Shown here: piece after piece, positions 1-8,629 of the stretch | Layout of the letters: every line of letters begins with the position of its first letter | Position numbering within the stretch: the stretch's first letter is position 1 | Program-made: the position numbers and the translations under genes | Assembly: GCF_001886615.1 (NCBI RefSeq) | Contig: NZ_CP018139.1 | Coordinates: forward strand, 62,001-126,000 | Length of the DNA: 64,000 nt | Direction: 5' to 3' | From: Halomonas aestuarii | GTDB lineage: Bacteria; Pseudomonadota; Gammaproteobacteria; Pseudomonadales; Halomonadaceae | The notes under the pieces: generated by a model | The model's database searches: none | The model's input: the letters and a program-made list of their open reading frames with translations, nothing else | What the model was told of the DNA's origin: nothing

Positions 1-1323
1 GAAGCCCTCCTCCAGATCCTCGGGCTTGCACGAGGTGGCACCGGCCCGCTCGAGCATGCTGGTCACCTGACCCGGCTGCCAGGACTGGGCCAGCAGCTTC
101 TCCTTGGCCTCGGAGGCGTTCGGCGAGGCCTTGATCAGCTCGATCACCTCGTCGATGTTGGAGATGGCGACGGCCAGACCCTCGAGGATGTGGCCCCGCT
201 CGCGGGCCTTCTTCAGCTCGAACAGGGTGCGCCGGGTAACCACCTCGCGGCGGTGACGGATGAAGGCCTCGAGGATCTCCTTGAGGTTCATGATCTTCGG
301 CTGGCCATCCTCGATGGCGACCATGTTGATGCCGAAGACGTTCTGCAGCTGGGTCTGGGCGAAGAGGTTGTTGACCACCACCTCGCCGGACTCGCCCCGC
401 TTGACCTCGATCACCACCCGCAGGCCGTCCTTGTCGGACTCGTCGCGCAGCTCGGCGATGCCCTCGATCTTCTTTTCCTTGACCAGCTCGGCGATCTTCT
501 CGATCAGCCGCGCCTTGTTCACCTGGTAGGGCAGCTCGCTGACGATGATGTGGTCGCGGCCGGTCTTGTCGTCGTGCTCGATGGTGTGGCAGGAACGCAC
601 GTAGATGCGGCCGCGGCCGGTGCGATAGGCCTCGAGGATGCCGGCGCGGCCGTTGATGATGCCGCCCGTGGGGAAGTCCGGGCCGGGGATGTGCTCGATC
701 AGGTCATCGACGCTCAGGGTGTAGTCGTCGATCAGCGCCAGGCAGGCGTTGATCACCTCGCCCATGTTGTGGGGCGGGATGTTGGTCGCCATGCCCACGG
801 CGATGCCCGAGGAGCCGTTGATCAGCAGGTTGGGCACCTTGGTGGGCAGGACATCGGGAATGCGCTCGGTGCCGTCGTAGTTGTCGACCCAGTCGACGGT
901 GTCCTTCTCGAGGTCGGCCAGCAGCTCGTGGGCGAGCCGGGCCATGCGCACCTCGGTGTAACGCATGGCGGCCGCGCTGTCGCCGTCGATGGAGCCGAAG
1001 TTGCCCTGGCCATCCACCAGCACGTGGCGCATCGAGAAGTCCTGGGCCATGCGCACGATGGTGTCGTAGACGGCACTGTCCCCGTGGGGGTGGTACTTAC
1101 CGATGACATCGCCCACCACGCGGGCGGACTTCTTGTACGGCTTGTTCCAGTCGTTGCCGAGCTCGTGCATGGCGAAGAGCACACGCCGGTGCACCGGCTT
1201 CAAGCCATCGCGCACGTCGGGCAGCGCACGGCCGATGATCACGCTCATCGCGTAATCGAGGTACGACTGCTTGAGCTCGTCCTCGATGTTGACTGGCAGA
1301 ATCTCTCTGGCGATGTCACCCAT
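1..1323 (-). CDS. gyrA: DNA gyrase subunit A (N-terminal part, runs off left edge)
   Basis: Subunit of the type II topoisomerase that introduces negative supercoils in the cytoplasm; GyrA carries the DNA-cleaving tyrosine. The visible 441 residues start [10 protein letters not shown] at an ATG and follow the E. coli protein closely. The catalytic tyrosine is Y122 in AAMRYTEV. The quinolone-determining region reads [11 protein letters not shown] with wild-type S83 and D87, so no target-site quinolone resistance is predicted. The winged-helix and tower parts follow without break, and the C-terminal pinwheel lies outside the window. The gene appears monocistronic at its start, with fadM upstream in the same direction after a 106-base gap that holds a candidate promoter. 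Confidence 0.98.
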   Translation of the reverse strand, partial: MGDIAREILPVNIEDELKQSYLDYAMSVIIGRALPDVRDGLKPVHRRVLFAMHELGNDWNKPYKKSARVVGDVIGKYHPHGDSAVYDTIVRMAQDFSMRHVLVDGQGNFGSIDGDSAAAMRYTEVRMARLAHELLADLEKDTVDWVDNYDGTERIPDVLPTKVPNLLINGSSGIAVGMATNIPPHNMGEVINACLALIDDYTLSVDDLIEHIPGPDFPTGGIINGRAGILEAYRTGRGRIYVRSCHTIEHDDKTGRDHIIVSELPYQVNKARLIEKIAELVKEKKIEGIAELRDESDKDGLRVVIEVKRGESGEVVVNNLFAQTQLQNVFGINMVAIEDGQPKIMNLKEILEAFIRHRREVVTRRTLFELKKARERGHILEGLAVAISNIDEVIELIKASPNASEAKEKLLAQSWQPGQVTSMLERAGATSCKPEDLEEGF

Positions 1324-1360
1324 GGGTCGTCGAATCCTTTGCACTGCAACAGGTTGGCGC

Positions 1361-1376
1361 GTCACGTGGCCGTGAC
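1361..1376. promoter_or_regulatory. dyad in the gyrA leader
   Basis: Perfect inverted repeat GTCACG-TGGC-CGTGAC between the candidate gyrA promoter and the gyrA ATG, flanked by GGCGC/GGCGCGC. It could be an operator or a leader hairpin. No binding protein is recognised. Confidence 0.3.
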
Positions 1377-1399
1377 ATGGCGCGCAATAACAGCCTCAC

Positions 1400-1408
1400 A
1401 TCATACCA
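1400..1408 (-). promoter_or_regulatory. candidate extended -10 promoter of gyrA
   Basis: Read on the minus strand this is TGGTATGAT, an extended -10 element (TG-n-TATGAT) about 75 bases before the gyrA start. No convincing -35 hexamer lies at normal spacing, which is tolerated for extended -10 promoters. Confidence 0.35.
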
Positions 1409-1429
1409 TCCCGGACGATGATAAGGGAG

Positions 1430-1849
1430 CTATGGGAGCACCAGCGCCGCCATGGTTTCGCGGATCTCGCCGTCGATCGTCACCGCCCGTCCGGAGGCCA
1501 CGTCGAGCAGCACGAAGGTGATGTCGGCACTGGCCACCACCTTGCCGTCGGCCACGCGGCAGACCTCCTGATGGATGCGGGCGCGACGCGAGCCGATCTC
1601 GGAGAGTCGGGTGAGCACCTCCAGGTCGTCACCGGCCACCGCGGCACGCCGGTAGTCGATGTTGAGGTTGACCGCGACGAAGGCCAGGTCCCCGCGCGAC
1701 AAGAACGCCGCCAGCCGAGGCCGCTCGTCGAAGTAGGCCCAGCGCCCCTCCTCCAGGAACTCCAGGTAGCGGGCATTGTTGACGTGGCCATAACCGTCCA
1801 GGTGGTAGCCCCTGACGCGCAGCGTGATACGGGAGATACGGGAATCCAT
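1430..1849 (-). CDS. fadM: acyl-CoA thioesterase, FadM/YbgC hotdog family
   Basis: 139-residue single hotdog-domain thioesterase that hydrolyses acyl-CoA in the cytoplasm. The N-terminal block VRGYHLDGYGHVNNARYLEF matches E. coli FadM (thioesterase III) nearly residue for residue, including the HVNNARY active-site region, and the C-terminal half (NLNIDYRRAA, ITFVLLD) also follows it. I chose the ATG at 1849 (MDSRISRITL). An in-frame start at 1903 would add 18 residues unlike the family. FadM acts on long-chain acyl-CoA by-products of beta-oxidation; exact substrate here is inferred. It sits between rdgC (divergent) and gyrA. Confidence 0.88.
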   Translation of the reverse strand: MDSRISRITLRVRGYHLDGYGHVNNARYLEFLEEGRWAYFDERPRLAAFLSRGDLAFVAVNLNIDYRRAAVAGDDLEVLTRLSEIGSRRARIHQEVCRVADGKVVASADITFVLLDVASGRAVTIDGEIRETMAALVLP

Positions 1850-2039
1850 GCAGACCGCTCCTGTGTGGGTGTAGAGCCCGGGTGGGTGTAAGAGAGAAGG
1901 CAAAGCCCCGATTCTAGTCAGCTCGACACCCGAGGTTCAAACCATCGTTTGAATTCGACGATGCCTCGATGACGCGAGGCGCTGGCACCCACGCGCTCCT
2001 TTGGCCATAATGTGCCCCTTTTATTTCGGGAAATGCTTC

Positions 2040-2972
2040 ATGTGGTTCAAGCACTTGCATCTCTACCGCCTGCACGACGCCCCGGAACTGGACGCCGCCA
2101 GCCTGGAAACCGCCCTGGGTGAGCAGGCCTTTCGGCCCCTGGGCGGCAGCGAGGCGCGTCGCCTGGGCTGGTCCGCGCCGGCGGGCCGCGCCGGGACGCA
2201 GCTGCTGCACGAGCTGCAGGGCCAGCGGCTGATGACCGCGCTGCGCCAGGAGCGCATCCTGCCCGCCTCGGTGGTCCGCGAGGAGGTCGAGGAGCGCAGC
2301 GAGGCGATCGAGGTCAGCGAGGGCCGCAAGCTGCCCCGCAAGGAGAAGCTGGCGATCAAGGAGCAGGTCTACGAGGAACTGCTGCCCCGCGCCTTCGTGC
2401 GCAGCCAGAAGGTCGACCTGTGGTGGGACAGCCGTCGCCAGCTGATCGCCATCAACGCCAGCTCGCGGACCCGCGCCGAGGAGCTCCTCGACCTGCTGCG
2501 CGAGACCCTGGGCAGCCTCAAGGTGACCCCGCTGGCCAGCCAGACGCTGCCCATGCGCGCCATGACCACCTGGCTCGGCGATCCCGGCGAGCGGCCGGCC
2601 GACCTGGTCCTCGGCGACCAGGTGGAGCTGAAGGCCAAGGCCGATGACGGCGTCCTGCGCGCCCGCCAGGTCGACCTGGACAGCGACGAGATCCAGCAGC
2701 TGCTGGAGAGCGGTCGCCAGGCCAGCAAGCTGGCGCTGTCGATCGAGGGCCGGCTAAGCTTCGTGCTGCATGATGACCTGGCCATCAAGTCGCTGCGCTT
2801 CGACGATGCGCTCATCGACGAGGCCTCCCAGACCGATGACGGCGATGACGCCCTGGTGCGGCTGGAGACCGACTTCATCCTGATGACCCAGGCGCTGGCC
2901 GAGAGCATCGAGCGCCTGATCGAGTGGCTGGGTGGCGAGGCCGGCAGTGCCGGCGATGCCCCGAGCGCCTGA
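2040..2972 (+). CDS. rdgC: recombination-associated protein RdgC
   Basis: 310-residue cytoplasmic, nucleoid-associated DNA-binding protein that forms ring dimers on DNA and can limit RecA activity. Start MWFKHLHLYRL at the ATG at 2040 matches the family N-terminus (MWFKNL...YR); an in-frame ATG at 2001 would add 13 non-family residues. Conserved blocks include LPRKEKLAIKEQV and RSQKVDLWWDS. Length equals that of other RdgC proteins (about 300). It is transcribed divergently from fadM and lies 26 bases before the acyltransferase gene. Confidence 0.95.
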   Translation: MWFKHLHLYRLHDAPELDAASLETALGEQAFRPLGGSEARRLGWSAPAGRAGTQLLHELQGQRLMTALRQERILPASVVREEVEERSEAIEVSEGRKLPRKEKLAIKEQVYEELLPRAFVRSQKVDLWWDSRRQLIAINASSRTRAEELLDLLRETLGSLKVTPLASQTLPMRAMTTWLGDPGERPADLVLGDQVELKAKADDGVLRARQVDLDSDEIQQLLESGRQASKLALSIEGRLSFVLHDDLAIKSLRFDDALIDEASQTDDGDDALVRLETDFILMTQALAESIERLIEWLGGEAGSAGDAPSA

Positions 2973-2998
2973 TCGCCCATGACCATGACCTGGACCTC

Positions 2999-4165
2999 AT
3001 GACCGAGACTCACGACACCACCGCATCCGATCCCTGGGCCGATATCCGCCCCTATCAGGACAACGAGGTGGCCGAGGTGCTCGAGCGCCTCGGCCATGAC
3101 CCTGAACTGCTGGACGCCCTGACCCGCTATCGCCTTCCGCGCCTGGCTCGGTACTTTCCGCGCCTGGCTCGGGCCCTGGCCAGCTACGCCATTCGCCGCG
3201 AGGTACGTGGCGTCACCGGCGTGCATGACTTCCAGATGCGTATCGCGAGCTACATGCAGCGCATGCTCAGGAACTCCACCGACGATTTTCGCGTGGAGGG
3301 CCTGGATCGGCTGGACCCGGATACCGCCTACCTCTTCATCGGCAACCATCGCGACATCTCGATGGACCCGGCCTTCGTCAACTACGCGCTCTACCTCTCC
3401 GGGCGCGATACCGTGCGCATTGCCATCGGCGACAACCTGCTCAAGAAGCCGTTCGTCAACGACCTGATGCGCCTCAACAAGAGCTTCATCGTGCCGCGCA
3501 GCGCGCGAGGCAAGCGCGCCATGCTGGCCGCCTATCAGCAGCTCTCCGCCTACATCCGCCACTCCATCCTCGAGGACAACCATTCGATCTGGATGGCCCA
3601 GCGCGAGGGGCGCGCCAAGGACGGCATCGACCGCACCGACCCGGCGATCATCAAGATGCTGACCATGGCGCGTCGCGGCGAGGACCGACAGGCCGGCATC
3701 GGCGAGGCCATCGCCGAACTGCGCGTGGTTCCCGTGTCGATCAGCTACGAGTATGACCCCTGCGACCTGCAGAAGGCCCGGGAACTGCATGCCGTGCAAG
3801 CCAGCGGCAACTACGAGAAGAGCGAGTTCGAGGACATCAGTTCCATCGTTGCCGGCATCACCGGCCACAAGGGCCGGGTCCAGCTCACCTTCGGCTCGCC
3901 GCTGTCCGCCGATCTCGACGGTCCCGAGGCCGTGGCCGCCGAGATCGATCGCCAGGTGCTGGCCGGCTATCACCTCTTCCCCAGCCACTACCTGGCTCTG
4001 GAGGCGCTGGGCGAGGCCCCCGAGCTGCTGGAGATGAGCGAGGTCAGCGACGCCGACCGGGCCCGCTTCCAGGCACGCCTGCAGGAGGTGCCCGACGAGC
4101 TTCGCGACTGGTGGCTGACCCAGTACGCCAACCCGGTGCTCAACAAGGCGGGACGATGCCGGTGA
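2999..4165 (+). CDS. glycerol-3-phosphate/1-acylglycerol-3-phosphate acyltransferase-like protein
   Basis: 388 residues, start MTETHDTTAS 26 bases after rdgC. The central region has the acyltransferase-type motif GNHRDISMDPAF, then KPFVNDLMRLNKSFIVPR and IWMAQREGRAKDG, resembling blocks I-III of PlsB/PlsC enzymes that acylate glycerol phosphate at the inner membrane. The His-Asp spacing in the first motif is H-X5-D (or H-X-D) rather than the textbook H-X4-D, so catalysis by the usual dyad is not certain. There is no obvious membrane-spanning helix. Probably a phospholipid-synthesis acyltransferase; the acyl acceptor is not known. The next gene (CDF exporter) begins 10 bases after the stop, so the two are probably co-transcribed. 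Confidence 0.75.
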   Translation: MTETHDTTASDPWADIRPYQDNEVAEVLERLGHDPELLDALTRYRLPRLARYFPRLARALASYAIRREVRGVTGVHDFQMRIASYMQRMLRNSTDDFRVEGLDRLDPDTAYLFIGNHRDISMDPAFVNYALYLSGRDTVRIAIGDNLLKKPFVNDLMRLNKSFIVPRSARGKRAMLAAYQQLSAYIRHSILEDNHSIWMAQREGRAKDGIDRTDPAIIKMLTMARRGEDRQAGIGEAIAELRVVPVSISYEYDPCDLQKARELHAVQASGNYEKSEFEDISSIVAGITGHKGRVQLTFGSPLSADLDGPEAVAAEIDRQVLAGYHLFPSHYLALEALGEAPELLEMSEVSDADRARFQARLQEVPDELRDWWLTQYANPVLNKAGRCR

Positions 4166-4175
4166 GGAGACAGAC

Positions 4176-5384
4176 ATGATCGGCAAGGAAGCCGGCACCA
4201 ACGGGCCGACGGGTCACGGGCCGGACAGGCCGATGGGGCGCGACGCCCAGGCCCGCGAGGCCCACAAGGTCACCCTGATCGGCGCCTTCGTCGACTTCGT
4301 GGTCGGTGTGGCCAAGATGGTCGCCGGCTTCATGGTGGGCTCGGCCGCCCTGGTGGCCGACGGCATCCACTCCTTCTCCGACATCCTGACGGACATCTTC
4401 GTGTTGGCCGCCACCCACTTCGGCCGCCAGGAAGCCGACAGCAACCACCCCTACGGCCACGGCCGCATCGAGACCCTGGCGACCCTGTGGCTCGGCAGCG
4501 TGCTGATCTTCGTCGCCGGCGGCATCGCCTGGGCCAGCATCACCCGGCTCGTCAGCGGGGCCCCGATCCCCGCCCCGGGCCTCTGGGCCATCGGCATCGC
4601 CGTGGCGGCCCTGCTCGCCAAGGAGTGGATCTATCGCTACACCATGAGCGTGGCCAGGCGGGTCAACTCACGGCTGCTCGAGGCCAACGCCTGGCACTCG
4701 CGCTCCGATGCCCTCTCCACCGTGGTGGTGCTGGTCGGCCTGGTCGCGGCCCAGTTCGGCGTGGGCTGGATGGATGCCGTGGCCGCCGTCGTGGTGGGCA
4801 TCATGGTCGGCCAGGTCGGCGGGCGACTGCTGTGGGAGTCCAGCCAGGAGCTGATCGACACCGCCCTGCCCGCCGAGGAGCGCGACGCCATGCAGCGGGA
4901 GGCCGAGGAGGTCCCAGGCGTTGACGGGGTGCATGACCTGCGCACCCGCAAGCTGGGCAGCGACATCCTACTCGACCTGCACATCGTGGTCCCTCCTCGG
5001 GTCACGGTGTCCGAGGCCCACGAGATCGGCAACGAGGTCAGTCGCCGGCTGCGCGAGGCCTTTCCCAACCTGCACGACGTGACCTTCCACATCGATCCCG
5101 AGGATGACTCGGGGGAAACCGAACACAGCCTGCGTCCGGGCCTGCCGCTGCGGGAAGATGTCGAAGGGGTGCTCGACCGGGTCTGGCATGGCCTGCCGAT
5201 CTGGCAGGCCCGCGTCGCCCTGGATCTCCACTACCTGGACAACCAGGTCGATGTCTCCCTCTACGTCAACGCGCTCCCCACGGGGCAGGATCTCGACACG
5301 GCGGCCGACGAGCTCCGCCGGGCGGCGGATCGACTCGACTGGGTAGGCCGCCTGCGGATCTGGCTCGGCCCGGGCAAGGGATGA
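4176..5384 (+). CDS. cation diffusion facilitator family metal exporter
   Basis: 402-residue inner-membrane metal/proton antiporter. The two metal-site motifs are visible: H65-S-F-S-D69 in helix 2 and H174-S-R-S-D178 in helix 5, an HD-HD set typical of zinc/cobalt-type CDF proteins; HPYGHGR lies between. About six hydrophobic segments occupy residues 30-225, followed by the cytoplasmic dimerisation domain (VDGVHDLRTRKLG to DVTFHIDPED). A further about 90 residues at the C-terminus (from about 315) are beyond the usual CDF length of about 300 and look like a second small alpha/beta domain. Substrate specificity is inferred. Confidence 0.9.
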   Translation: MIGKEAGTNGPTGHGPDRPMGRDAQAREAHKVTLIGAFVDFVVGVAKMVAGFMVGSAALVADGIHSFSDILTDIFVLAATHFGRQEADSNHPYGHGRIETLATLWLGSVLIFVAGGIAWASITRLVSGAPIPAPGLWAIGIAVAALLAKEWIYRYTMSVARRVNSRLLEANAWHSRSDALSTVVVLVGLVAAQFGVGWMDAVAAVVVGIMVGQVGGRLLWESSQELIDTALPAEERDAMQREAEEVPGVDGVHDLRTRKLGSDILLDLHIVVPPRVTVSEAHEIGNEVSRRLREAFPNLHDVTFHIDPEDDSGETEHSLRPGLPLREDVEGVLDRVWHGLPIWQARVALDLHYLDNQVDVSLYVNALPTGQDLDTAADELRRAADRLDWVGRLRIWLGPGKG

Positions 5385-5471
5385 TCCCGCCGGCATGAGG
5401 CTTCTCATCGCCTCGCATTAGCTGCCTGCGCCCCCTAGACTTAAGCGAATGCTCATCCAGGCCGCCCCGCC

Positions 5472-6188
5472 ATGCCCTCCCCTTCGCACCGGACACTCGA
5501 GTCGCCCGGACGCCGCCGCTTTCTGGCGGGGCTGGGCGGCCTGTGGCTGGCGCTCGGCCTGGGGCTGCGTCCATCGCCGGTCGCCGCCAACCTCGCGGCA
5601 GAGCGCCTGCGTCAGGCCATGCAGGCAAAGTATGGCGCGAGCGGGCTGTCGAGCCTGGAGGAATGGTTCGTCCTGATCGAACGGCTGCGCCCTGCCGATC
5701 TCCAGACACGCCTGCGCGAGGTCAACGACTTCTTCAACCGGCGAATCCGCTGGCTCGACGACATCGACATCTGGCGCCAGGAGGACTACTGGGCCACGCC
5801 CCTGGAGACCCTCGGCCGCGGCCAGGGGGACTGCGAGGATTTCTCCATCGCCAAGTACATCACCCTCAAGGAGCTGGGGGTGCCGGAAGACGAGTTGCGC
5901 CTGATCTACGTTCGCGCGCGCATCGGGCGCAGCAGTATCACCCAGGCGCACATGGTGCTGGGCTATTACGAGACGGCCGGGGCGGAGCCACTGGTCCTGG
6001 ACAACCTGGTGCCGTCCATCACCCGCGGCTCGCTGCGCACCGACCTGGACCCGCTATTCAGCTTCAACGGTAGCGGCCTGTGGGCCGCCGGCTCGTCGCA
6101 ATCGCGCGCCGACCCAGTGGCCCGACTATCGCGCTGGCGAGGGGTGATCGACCGCATGCAGCAGCAGGGATTCATTCAAGGGGGGTAG
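5472..6188 (+). CDS. lapG: LapG-type periplasmic transglutaminase-like cysteine protease
   Basis: 238 residues. Calcium-dependent bacterial transglutaminase-like cysteine peptidase that trims the N-terminus of LapA-type adhesins and releases them from the cell surface. The N-terminus (GRRRFLAGLGG followed by a hydrophobic run, then VAAN) is an export signal, possibly Tat-like. The catalytic triad is readable as C121 in GDCEDFS, H160 in QAHMVLGYY and D177 in LVLDN; D120 and E122 flank the Cys as in the calcium site of LapG. It is followed after 3 bases by the lapD-like gene, its known inhibitor, and faces the adhesin gene carrying the matching TAAG site. Confidence 0.93.
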   Translation: MPSPSHRTLESPGRRRFLAGLGGLWLALGLGLRPSPVAANLAAERLRQAMQAKYGASGLSSLEEWFVLIERLRPADLQTRLREVNDFFNRRIRWLDDIDIWRQEDYWATPLETLGRGQGDCEDFSIAKYITLKELGVPEDELRLIYVRARIGRSSITQAHMVLGYYETAGAEPLVLDNLVPSITRGSLRTDLDPLFSFNGSGLWAAGSSQSRADPVARLSRWRGVIDRMQQQGFIQGG

Positions 6189-6191
6189 GAC

Positions 6192-8123
6192 ATGTCGCTC
6201 ATCAAGCAGCTCTGGCTGATCATCGTGGTACTGCTGCTGCTCGCCTTCGGGGGCAGCCTGTTCATCGGGGTGACCACCAGCCGGGCGTACATAGAGCAGG
6301 AAGTGCTCATCAAGAACGCCGACAATGCCAATGCCCTGGCTCTGACGATGAGCCAGATGCCCAAGGACCCGGTGACTCTCGAGCTGCTGGTGTCGGCCCA
6401 GTTCGACACCGGTCACTACCGCCGCGTGGAGCTGCACAGCCCCGAGGGCGAGATCATCGAGCAGCGCGCCGCCGACGAGGCCATCGGGGACGTACCCGCC
6501 TGGTTCGTCGACCTGGTGCGCTTCGACATCCCGCCCGGTCGGGCCGTGGTGCAGGACGGCTGGCGGCAGCTGGGGACCCTGGTGCTGGAAAGCCAGCACA
6601 GCTTCGCCTACCGCTCGCTGTGGCAGAGCACCCTCCGGCTCGTGGGCTGGTTTGGCCTCGCCGCCGTGATCAGCCTGCTGCTGGCCTGGTGGATCGTTCG
6701 CACCATTCGTCGCCCGCTGGGGGCCGTGGTCGAGCAGGCCCTGCACATCGGTGAACGACGCTTCACCACCATCCCGGCCCCGCGTACCCGCGAGCTTCGC
6801 GAAGTGGTGGAGGCCATGAACCAGCTCTCCGCCGCGGTGCGCGACATGCTCGGCGAGGAGAGCCAGAAACTCGACCGGCTCCGGCAACAGCTGCAGCACG
6901 ACAAGGTGACTGGTGCGCTGAATCGCGAGGCGTTTCTCTCGCAGCTGCAGTTCCACCTGGACAGCCAGGATGCCCGGGCCAGCGGCGCCATCGCCCTGGT
7001 GCGCCTGGCACACCTGACCGAGGTCAACGAGCGGCTCGGCCACGCCAGGACCGATGCGCTGCTGCATGACGTGGCCGATGGCCTGGACCAGTTCGGCAGG
7101 ATCCACGGGGGTGGCATCACGGGGCGCCTCAACGGCAGCGACTTCGCCCTGCTGCTGCCCGGGGTCTTCGACCTGGAGTCGCTTCGGCATGACCTCGAAA
7201 GGCGCCTCGCCGCGATGCGGGAACGCACCGAGATGCCACTCGGCCTGCCCGGTGCGCTGATCGACTACGCCCAGGGAGACAAACGCGGCATGCTGCTGGC
7301 CAGCCTCGATGGCACCCTGTCTGCCGCCGAAGCCCGAAGCGATGAGGGCCTGATGATGGCCCAAGGCCCCCAGCGTCATACGCTCTTCACGACCCACAAC
7401 GAATGGCGCCGCGCCCTCCTGGAGGCCATGGCCAGGGGGGTCTACCTGGCCCACTACCCGGTACTGGACGCCAACGGCGGACTCCTGCACTTCGAGAGCC
7501 CCTCGCGACTGCGACTGAACAGCGAATGGCAACCCGCCGGAGTCTTCATGCCCTGGATCTCGCGACTGGAGCTCAGCAGCCAGCTCGACCTGGCGGTGAT
7601 CGACGAGGCAATACGGGACATCACCCAGCGCGGCCAGCCCCTGGGCATCAACCTCTCGGCGGCCTCGATTCGGGATGCCCGCTTCGTCATGGAGCTGCAG
7701 ACCCGGCTCAAGGCGCGCCCCGACGTCGCCGAGCGGCTCTGGCTGGAGCTGCCCGAATCCATGGCCATCCACGACCTGGCCAGCTTCCGCAGCCTGTGCC
7801 ACGCCCTGCAGCCGATGGGCTGCCGGATCGGCCTGGAGCACGTGGGCGCCTCCTTCACCCGGATCGCCGACCTGCAGGACCTGGGGCTCGCCTACCTCAA
7901 GCTCGACCGGACGCTGGTCAGGAACATCGCCCAGGTCGCCGAGCAGCAGACCATCCTGCGCGGCATGGCCACGCTCTGCCATTCGCTGGGCATCCTGGCC
8001 ATCGGCGAGGGGGTCGAGACCCTGGAGGAGGCCCGCGTGCTCTTCGAGCTGGGCCTGGATGGCGCAACCGGCCCGGGGATCCGCCAGCACGACAAGTCCG
8101 GGGGTGACAACAAGAGGGGCTGA
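6192..8123 (+). CDS. lapD: LapD-type c-di-GMP receptor with degenerate GGDEF and EAL domains
   Basis: 643-residue inner-membrane receptor that, when its cytoplasmic EAL domain binds c-di-GMP, sequesters LapG in the periplasm and so keeps the adhesin on the cell. Order: TM helix 7-27; periplasmic LapD_MoxY-type domain to about 150 containing the GWxQ motif (W124); TM 150-170; HAMP 170-222; GGDEF-like domain with NGSDF in place of GGDEF (about 314-318); EAL-like domain with ESPSR in place of EAxxR. Both domains are therefore predicted catalytically dead, as expected for LapD. It overlaps functionally and lies 3 bases from lapG; a hairpin follows its stop. Confidence 0.93.
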   Translation: MSLIKQLWLIIVVLLLLAFGGSLFIGVTTSRAYIEQEVLIKNADNANALALTMSQMPKDPVTLELLVSAQFDTGHYRRVELHSPEGEIIEQRAADEAIGDVPAWFVDLVRFDIPPGRAVVQDGWRQLGTLVLESQHSFAYRSLWQSTLRLVGWFGLAAVISLLLAWWIVRTIRRPLGAVVEQALHIGERRFTTIPAPRTRELREVVEAMNQLSAAVRDMLGEESQKLDRLRQQLQHDKVTGALNREAFLSQLQFHLDSQDARASGAIALVRLAHLTEVNERLGHARTDALLHDVADGLDQFGRIHGGGITGRLNGSDFALLLPGVFDLESLRHDLERRLAAMRERTEMPLGLPGALIDYAQGDKRGMLLASLDGTLSAAEARSDEGLMMAQGPQRHTLFTTHNEWRRALLEAMARGVYLAHYPVLDANGGLLHFESPSRLRLNSEWQPAGVFMPWISRLELSSQLDLAVIDEAIRDITQRGQPLGINLSAASIRDARFVMELQTRLKARPDVAERLWLELPESMAIHDLASFRSLCHALQPMGCRIGLEHVGASFTRIADLQDLGLAYLKLDRTLVRNIAQVAEQQTILRGMATLCHSLGILAIGEGVETLEEARVLFELGLDGATGPGIRQHDKSGGDNKRG

Positions 8124-8131
8124 CAACGAGA

Positions 8132-8161
8132 GGGGCCGGCGTCCTCGCGGACGCCGGCCCC
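8132..8161. terminator. hairpin after lapD
   Basis: 13-bp perfect stem GGGGCCGGCGTCC with a TCGC loop, 9 bases after the lapD stop and 27 bases beyond the end of the convergent gene at 8188. No T-run follows, so it may act as a bidirectional or Rho-assisted terminator. Confidence 0.55.
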
Positions 8162-8187
8162 GTGCCACCCAGGCATGGCACGCCCGG

Positions 8188-8526
8188 CTAGATAACCCCG
8201 CTCTCGTCGTCGCTGCCGGACACCAGATGAAGGCCATTGAGGCGGCGACGCAACGTCTGGCGTTCCATCACCTTCTCCTGAGCCGGTTCCGGCAGGTCGG
8301 TGAAGGTGATCACCCCCTTGTCCATCAGCAGCTCGATCACGTCCTCCAGCACCCGCACGAAGGCCAGGTCGGAGGCCTGGAAACGCGCCGCACTCCTGCC
8401 GACCTCGCCCTCCATCAGGAAGGCCAGCAGTTCCGGCGAGTCGGCCGGCAGGTACTCCCGGCACGCCGTCGTCTCCTCACGGCTGACCAGATCGATGCGT
8501 CCTTCATCGTCGCGCTTGATGTACAT
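8188..8526 (-). CDS. conserved small protein, 'tryptophan synthase subunit beta-like' family
   Basis: 112 residues starting MYIKRDDEGRI at the ATG at 8526, preceded by a good AGGAG ribosome-binding site; an in-frame start at 8598 lies inside the adhesin terminator and is rejected. Motifs such as RVLEDVIELLMDKGVI and FTDLPEPAQEKVMERQ match a small gammaproteobacterial family that databases label tryptophan synthase beta-like, although it shares no catalytic features with TrpB. Function is unknown. It lies between lapD and the adhesin gene in the Lap locus but is separated from the adhesin by a strong terminator, so a role in adhesion is only possible by location. Confidence 0.75.
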   Translation of the reverse strand: MYIKRDDEGRIDLVSREETTACREYLPADSPELLAFLMEGEVGRSAARFQASDLAFVRVLEDVIELLMDKGVITFTDLPEPAQEKVMERQTLRRRLNGLHLVSGSDDESGVI

Positions 8527-8584
8527 GAAAGGCTCCTGAAAGACCCTGACTGCAGCTTGGTCAGCCGCAACGGAAAACAACAAG

Positions 8585-8612
8585 CCAGCGCCCGGCAAAG
8601 GCCGGGCGCTGG
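8585..8612 (-). terminator. Rho-independent terminator of the giant adhesin gene
   Basis: 12-bp perfect stem CCAGCGCCCGGC with a 4-base loop, lying 18 bases past the adhesin stop and followed on the minus strand by the T-rich stretch CTTGTTGTTTTCC. It should end adhesin transcription before the small gene at 8526. Confidence 0.75.
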
Positions 8613-8629
8613 GGTTGAGTGATGGCCGG

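Noticed and set aside
190..1521. 443-codon open frame antisense to gyrA
   Set aside because: Shadow frame of a high-GC gene; no ribosome-binding site or family sequence, and gyrA explains the region.
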